Shown here: positions 59,935 to 64,000 of the stretch, in pieces
Position numbering within the stretch: the first letter of the stretch is position 1
Layout: every line of letters starts with the position of its first letter
Assembly: GCA_029204225.1 (NCBI GenBank)
Contig: CM055108.1
Coordinates: 2,692,348-2,756,347, forward strand
Direction of reading: 5' to 3'
Length of the DNA stretch: 64,000 bases
Source of the DNA: Diphasiastrum complanatum
Taxonomy: Eukaryota > Streptophyta > Lycopodiopsida > Lycopodiales > Lycopodiaceae
Program-made: the position numbers and the translations under genes
Notes under the pieces: model-generated
The model's database searches: none
The model's input: the letters and a program-made list of their open reading frames with translations, nothing else
Told to the model about the DNA's origin: nothing

Positions 59935-60545
59935 CATGTACCTAATGACTTAGTAAAAATAACTACTTCAGATTTACAAAAAACAAGATCAATGGCTCCA
60001 TCAAGAATTTTCTCTCGAACAAAATGATAATGTATTTTGATGTGCTTGGTTCATGCATGTAGAACTAGATTTTTGGCAAGGTGAATGTAGCTTTGATTGT
60101 CGCAAGATATAGTAAGTAGTACATCCACCTGTGGTTGACCTAAATCCACAAGAAATTTTTGTAACGATATGGCTTCTTGTGTAGCATTGCTGAGTGTTTG
60201 ATATTCAGCTTCCGTCGAGGATAAGGCTATTGTAGGTTGCTTTTTGCTGCTATGAAACTGCAACTGTACCATGACTGAATGTATGACCATTGATAGATCT
60301 TCTGTCATCAATATTATCTGTCCGATCGGCATCTGTATAATCTACCAACATTGGCGCTTCTCATACTTCAGACCAAGATTTAATGTCCCTCGAATGTATC
60401 TGAGAATATGTTTAGTAGACTTCCAGTGTGCTTGACTAGGATTTGCATAAATTGACTAACAACACCAATAACATAAGAAATATCAGGTCGCATGTGTGTC
60501 AAATAAATCAAACTAGCCACCAGCTATTTGTACAAATAAGCATCC
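59935..60545 (-). pseudogene. Copia RT end and RNase H fragment
   Basis: Minus strand: IYLTHMRPDISYVIGVVSQF near 60510-60450, KKQPTIALSSTEAEYQTLSN near 60247-60190, then [20 protein letters not shown] near 60065-60010 and FTKSLG near 59950. These are the standard RNase H blocks of copia. Truncated on both sides. Confidence 0.8.
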
Positions 60546-62396
60546 ACTTGCCAGAAATCACACCATGAATGAATGTCCACCAACAATGAAGAGACGTATG
60601 GCATATACCTATTTTCATTTGTCCAATTCGAACAAGCATGAGACTGCTTTTGGTTTGTTTAGTCCTTGGATTATTCAGCAAAGGTGTTCTATCTATGATG
60701 CTGCACAACAACAACAGTCTAGACAATGGCTAGAGCACCACTTGATTGCTTTGGATGTGGTGAAAATCACAGAATTGTAGAATGTCCAAATAAAGACAAA
60801 TTTAATCCTTTCTGTCAAGAATACAAATATGGGCAATGCTACATTGTCCAGATATCCAAAACCATCACTTGTAACTGTTCCATTGAACATAATTATGATC
60901 AAACCAAGACCAACAGTTAGTTCTGACCGCAAATAGAGCTGAATGTGAATATTCTATCTAGTAAGATGGATATTACATTGGGAGAATTCTTAAAGTTGGT
61001 GCCTCAAGCCAAAGAAGTATTAGCTAAGAGAAAAAAAAATTGAACCAAAAGTCCAACGGGACGCACTACATTGTGTCAGATTTGAAGAATCAAACAAAGT
61101 ACTCAATATAGGGGCCACTTGGGAGAGTGAACAAAGGAACATCATTTTGCCTATACAACATAAACATTCTAATTGTGAGGCAACATTGATAGATGGAGGC
61201 TCAGGAGTTAATCTTATTTCTATGAAGTTATGTGCCAAATGGGGTCTTCCAAAGATGAAACTTGTGACTTTTGCAATCAAGTTGGCTGATCAGAATCTAT
61301 AGTTCGACCTAAAGACTTGGTGGAAGACGTACTAGTTGAAATTGCTAATATCTAGTTTGTCATTACTTTTGTAGTAATGGACTTACCGGAAGCACCATAA
61401 GTTTATCGGATTTTATTGGGACACCCTTGGTTACGAGTTGCGCAAATAATTCATAATTGGGGTACATGCAAAATCACATTTGAAAATCATGAGCAGTCAA
61501 AGGGATTGTTTGACTATTTGACTTGTTGAAAGCAGCTGACCAGATCATTTCAAAAATTATACTCTAGATGATGTTGTAATTATGTTGTCAAAATCTCATC
61601 GTGAACATGAGGTCCAATTGCCATCAACACAAGAAGTTTACGATGGACTAGCTAGGATGCAACGTATGAATCTAGCTAAACAAAGGGGAGATGAGAAAAT
61701 GGTGCAAGTTGGAGCGTAACTTTCTACAGTTCCAGTTCAAAGCTTTAGGAAGTAAGTTTGGTAAAGTATCAAAATTGTTTTTCTTTGTCTTACAAGGATC
61801 TAAAAGGAATTCCTATTTCAGTGGTCGACGAGCATACTATCCCATTGGTACATGATGTAGTTTCAAAGGTGACAAGTTTTTTTAATGCAATCCAAATGTT
61901 ATAGATATTATAAAAAAGGAGTTTCAAATACTACTAGAAGCTAATTTGATTTATGAGATCGAGCATACCGAATGGGTTTCACCTATCATTGTTCCAAAGA
62001 AAAATGGCACGTGCGGATTTGTGCAAACCTAAAGGCATTGAACAAATTTATGCGAAAGGAACATTTTCCATTACCTTTCATGGAAAGCACTTTGGATCGC
62101 CTTGTTGGAGCGGTATCTTATAATTTTTTGGATGGATTTAGTGGATACAACCAAGTCAAAATGGCACCTATTGATCAACATAAAATGGCTTTTGCAACAA
62201 AATGGGAGACCTATGCTTATGAAGTTATGCCATTTGGGCTTTGTAAAATACCGAGTACTTTCCAACGAGTCAAACAGTTTGCTTTCAAGCAGTACTTGCC
62301 AAAAATTGTTGAAATATATTTGGATAAGTTTCGAGTTCATAGTTTGGAAACAAACCATCTGGAACATGGTAAGGGTTCAGCCCTTGCAAAACCTTG
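60546..62396 (+). pseudogene. Gypsy C: gag knuckles, protease and RT (same family as gypsy H)
   Basis: A knuckle relic TMNECPPTMKRR begins near 60564. CFGCGENHRIVEC lies near 60750 and matches H's CFACGENHKVAEC. The linker MDITLGEFLKLVPQAKEV (near 60967) is almost the same as in H. Protease: LIDGGSGVNLISMKLCAKWG near 61190, LGHPWLRVAQIIHNWG near 61418. RT: IYEIEHTEWVSPIIVPKKNG near 61950, FLDGFSGYNQVKMAP near 62127 and MPFGLCKIPSTFQRVKQF. The catalytic box reads YLDK instead of YxDD. It ends abruptly near 62396; RNase H and integrase are missing. Confidence 0.85.
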
Positions 62397-64000
62397 AGAA
62401 CCCTTGTAGAGCCTCTACATTGGTCAAGAACCTTTGAAGAACTTTTGGTAAGTTTTTTCGCAATATTGAAAAGGCATGTCAAGTTTTTTTTTTAACTGAA
62501 TTTCCAAAATAGCACTTCGTCTAATAGGCTACCCAAATTCCTCTATATAAGTCTTAAGATCAACTCATTTTTCACAAAATGCTAGCGGAGCTCTTGCCAA
62601 AAAAATTTCTAAAACTTTTTTTAACTTTCAAAATAACCTATCTACATACACTCTAGCCTTCGCCCCACACTTGCAAATATGTCTAACAAGTCATTTCACC
62701 ATATCATCTTCTAAGTTTGATGAATTTCCCTCACCTTCTTAATTAGTTCAGAGGTCTATGCCTCTTGAACATGATCTTTTGGCACTCACTAGCAAGGGAA
62801 AAGTGGTGGAATGGCTCCAACTTGTTGAGCTTTTGCTCAAAGAAATGGGCCTCCATGCCATTTCCTTTACAAACAAAATAAATGTGAATTTAGTTTGATT
62901 GTCTTTGGTACTTTGAATGAAGCCAAAAACAAAATTTACATCTAGTAACAAGATGTCACACAGAAGGTCCATGTTTTTGAAGATGCCCTTATATCCATGG
63001 GTGTAGTCATGGAGAAATGTCACTCACATCCCATACGTTAGCAATTACCATCATAACTCCCTATGTGGATAACACCATTGCATAGGTACAAATAAATGAT
63101 GGCTAATGTATCAACGCCATCACAGAACTAGTGGTGCAAGAGGCAGCCAACCTAGTGAACTGGTTCATTGTAGTGGGGAGTCTCAAAAATGAGTGTCACA
63201 TTCTTCATGCTAGCTCAAAAAGGAAATCAAGCCTAATTCAAGAAAGAAGTTCGCAATAGGCCCACTTCTATCCACCTTGGTCATGACATTCATGGAGAAC
63301 AAAGTCAAGAGATTTTGATGGATTCTATGTTAACACACTAGTACAACTAGCAACTACCCAACAAGTGAGTTCGTCACAAAGTCTATAGCAAGATTGCATC
63401 ACCCCACCTGCCTGCCCTAGTACGATGATGTACTTCACAACCCCCTCCAGCTATAGCTATTATCCCTACCACAACCAATATTGAACCTTATTTTCTCGCA
63501 TCTTCTACAATTTTCATTCAACAAACTTTTCTCTTAGTTGAAATGGAATCAGTTTCAATTCCATTTGTAACAATCAAATTATCAATTTTACCTTGAGGAA
63601 GAACAATTTATTACACCTCACACATCCCCAGCAAAAGAAATGAAAGTACCCAGTTTTTCTTGAATTTGATCAATGACTCCAATCACCTTGAGATTGATCT
63701 TCACTCCTCCTTTCCAAACAGCTTTTCCTAAAGAAAAATTTGATCAAATGAGGAGTATGAGCAGGAGCAACTACAAGTAGTAGAAATGCTAGTGGGGCTT
63801 GATTTTAGCATCACACAAGATATATTGGAAATGCCAGTCGGGAACCAATCACAAAAGATTCATGAAGCCCTTCAAAATAAAAGCTATGAAGAAAACCAGA
63901 GGCCAGGTTGAAAGTGGTTGTAGCAGGTAATTCCTATCCATCTTCAAACCTAGTCCTAGCAAATGCCAAACATCAAAAGATGAAGAGGACTAACTTATCA
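62397..64000 (+). other. Unassigned, coding-like but broken DNA
   Basis: Right after the RT break, 62370-62460 contains repeated AACCTT(G/T)...GAACC words. From about 62750 several plus-strand stretches look like decayed coding sequence (HDLLALTSKGKVVEWLQLVE near 62770; FLASSTIFIQQTFLLVEMES near 63490; EMLVGLDFSITQDILEMPVG near 63772) in shifting frames, with Ser/Thr/Pro-rich parts. They match no family I know. By analogy with gypsy A this could be a second decayed extra ORF or another element's gag. Confidence 0.3.

Noticed and set aside
1-64000. tRNA, rRNA or other structural RNA genes
   Set aside because: I looked for tRNA A/B-box patterns and conserved rRNA words and found only the short tRNA-complementary PBS sites of LTR elements.

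Overview
This window is plant nuclear DNA: AT-rich, dense in old LTR retrotransposons, with no bacterial-type gene packing. I recognise one intact host gene. It lies on the minus strand (25,052-38,736), encodes a plant protein with NUMOD3-type motifs, and can be assembled from five phase-compatible exons into about 721 residues. Its second intron is about 10.9 kb and full of retrotransposon remains. Large TE-filled introns, Tat-like Ty3/gypsy elements and a fragment resembling RLE-type non-LTR elements suit a large-genome land plant such as a gymnosperm, fern or lycophyte. I cannot name the species.

Layout. 1-345: cluster of TGTGGATAA palindromic words. 541-2839: no recognised gene. 2840-10267 (+): decayed Tat-like gypsy element (A), with pol followed by a long sense extra ORF. 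10767-11794 (-): copia gag fragment. 12565-12848: MITE. 14800-15330 (+): CACTA TNP2 relic. 15608-16955 (+): copia LTR, PBS and gag-protease. 16900-18460 (-): gypsy gag-protease (H). 20913-24093 (-): a complete TSD-flanked LTR element carrying only gag-protease. 25052-38736 (-): the NUMOD3 gene. Its large intron holds a copia RT scrap (-), a chromovirus-like gypsy (+), an internally deleted copia (D, +), a GTTCCC word cluster and an orphan PBS. 39380-39990 (-): gypsy gag scrap. 40411-42545 (+): copia LTR, PBS and gag-protease. 43450-45110: two more palindromic-word clusters. 46441-47473: three tandem copies of a 344-bp unit. 48862-49720 (-): non-LTR C-terminal fragment, cut at the start of the next element's LTR. 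49724-56830 (+): the best preserved gypsy (B). 56833-58920 (+): 5'-truncated copia pol. 59935-60545 (-): copia RNase H end. 60550-62396 (+): gypsy C, same family as H. The remainder is unassigned.

How it fits together. Apart from the host gene, almost all recognisable coding DNA is gag, protease, RT, RNase H or integrase of LTR elements, broken by stops, frameshifts and clean deletions. The most useful observations are: (1) the TSD-bounded gag-protease-only element and its differently deleted relative D, which share a 5' leader with iterated GGGCGCCC palindromes; (2) the roughly 2.7-kb extra ORF downstream of pol in element A; (3) four or more unrelated loci, each built from its own iterated palindromic keyword; (4) the RLE-like non-LTR fragment. 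Domain calls come from reading motifs by eye. No search was run.
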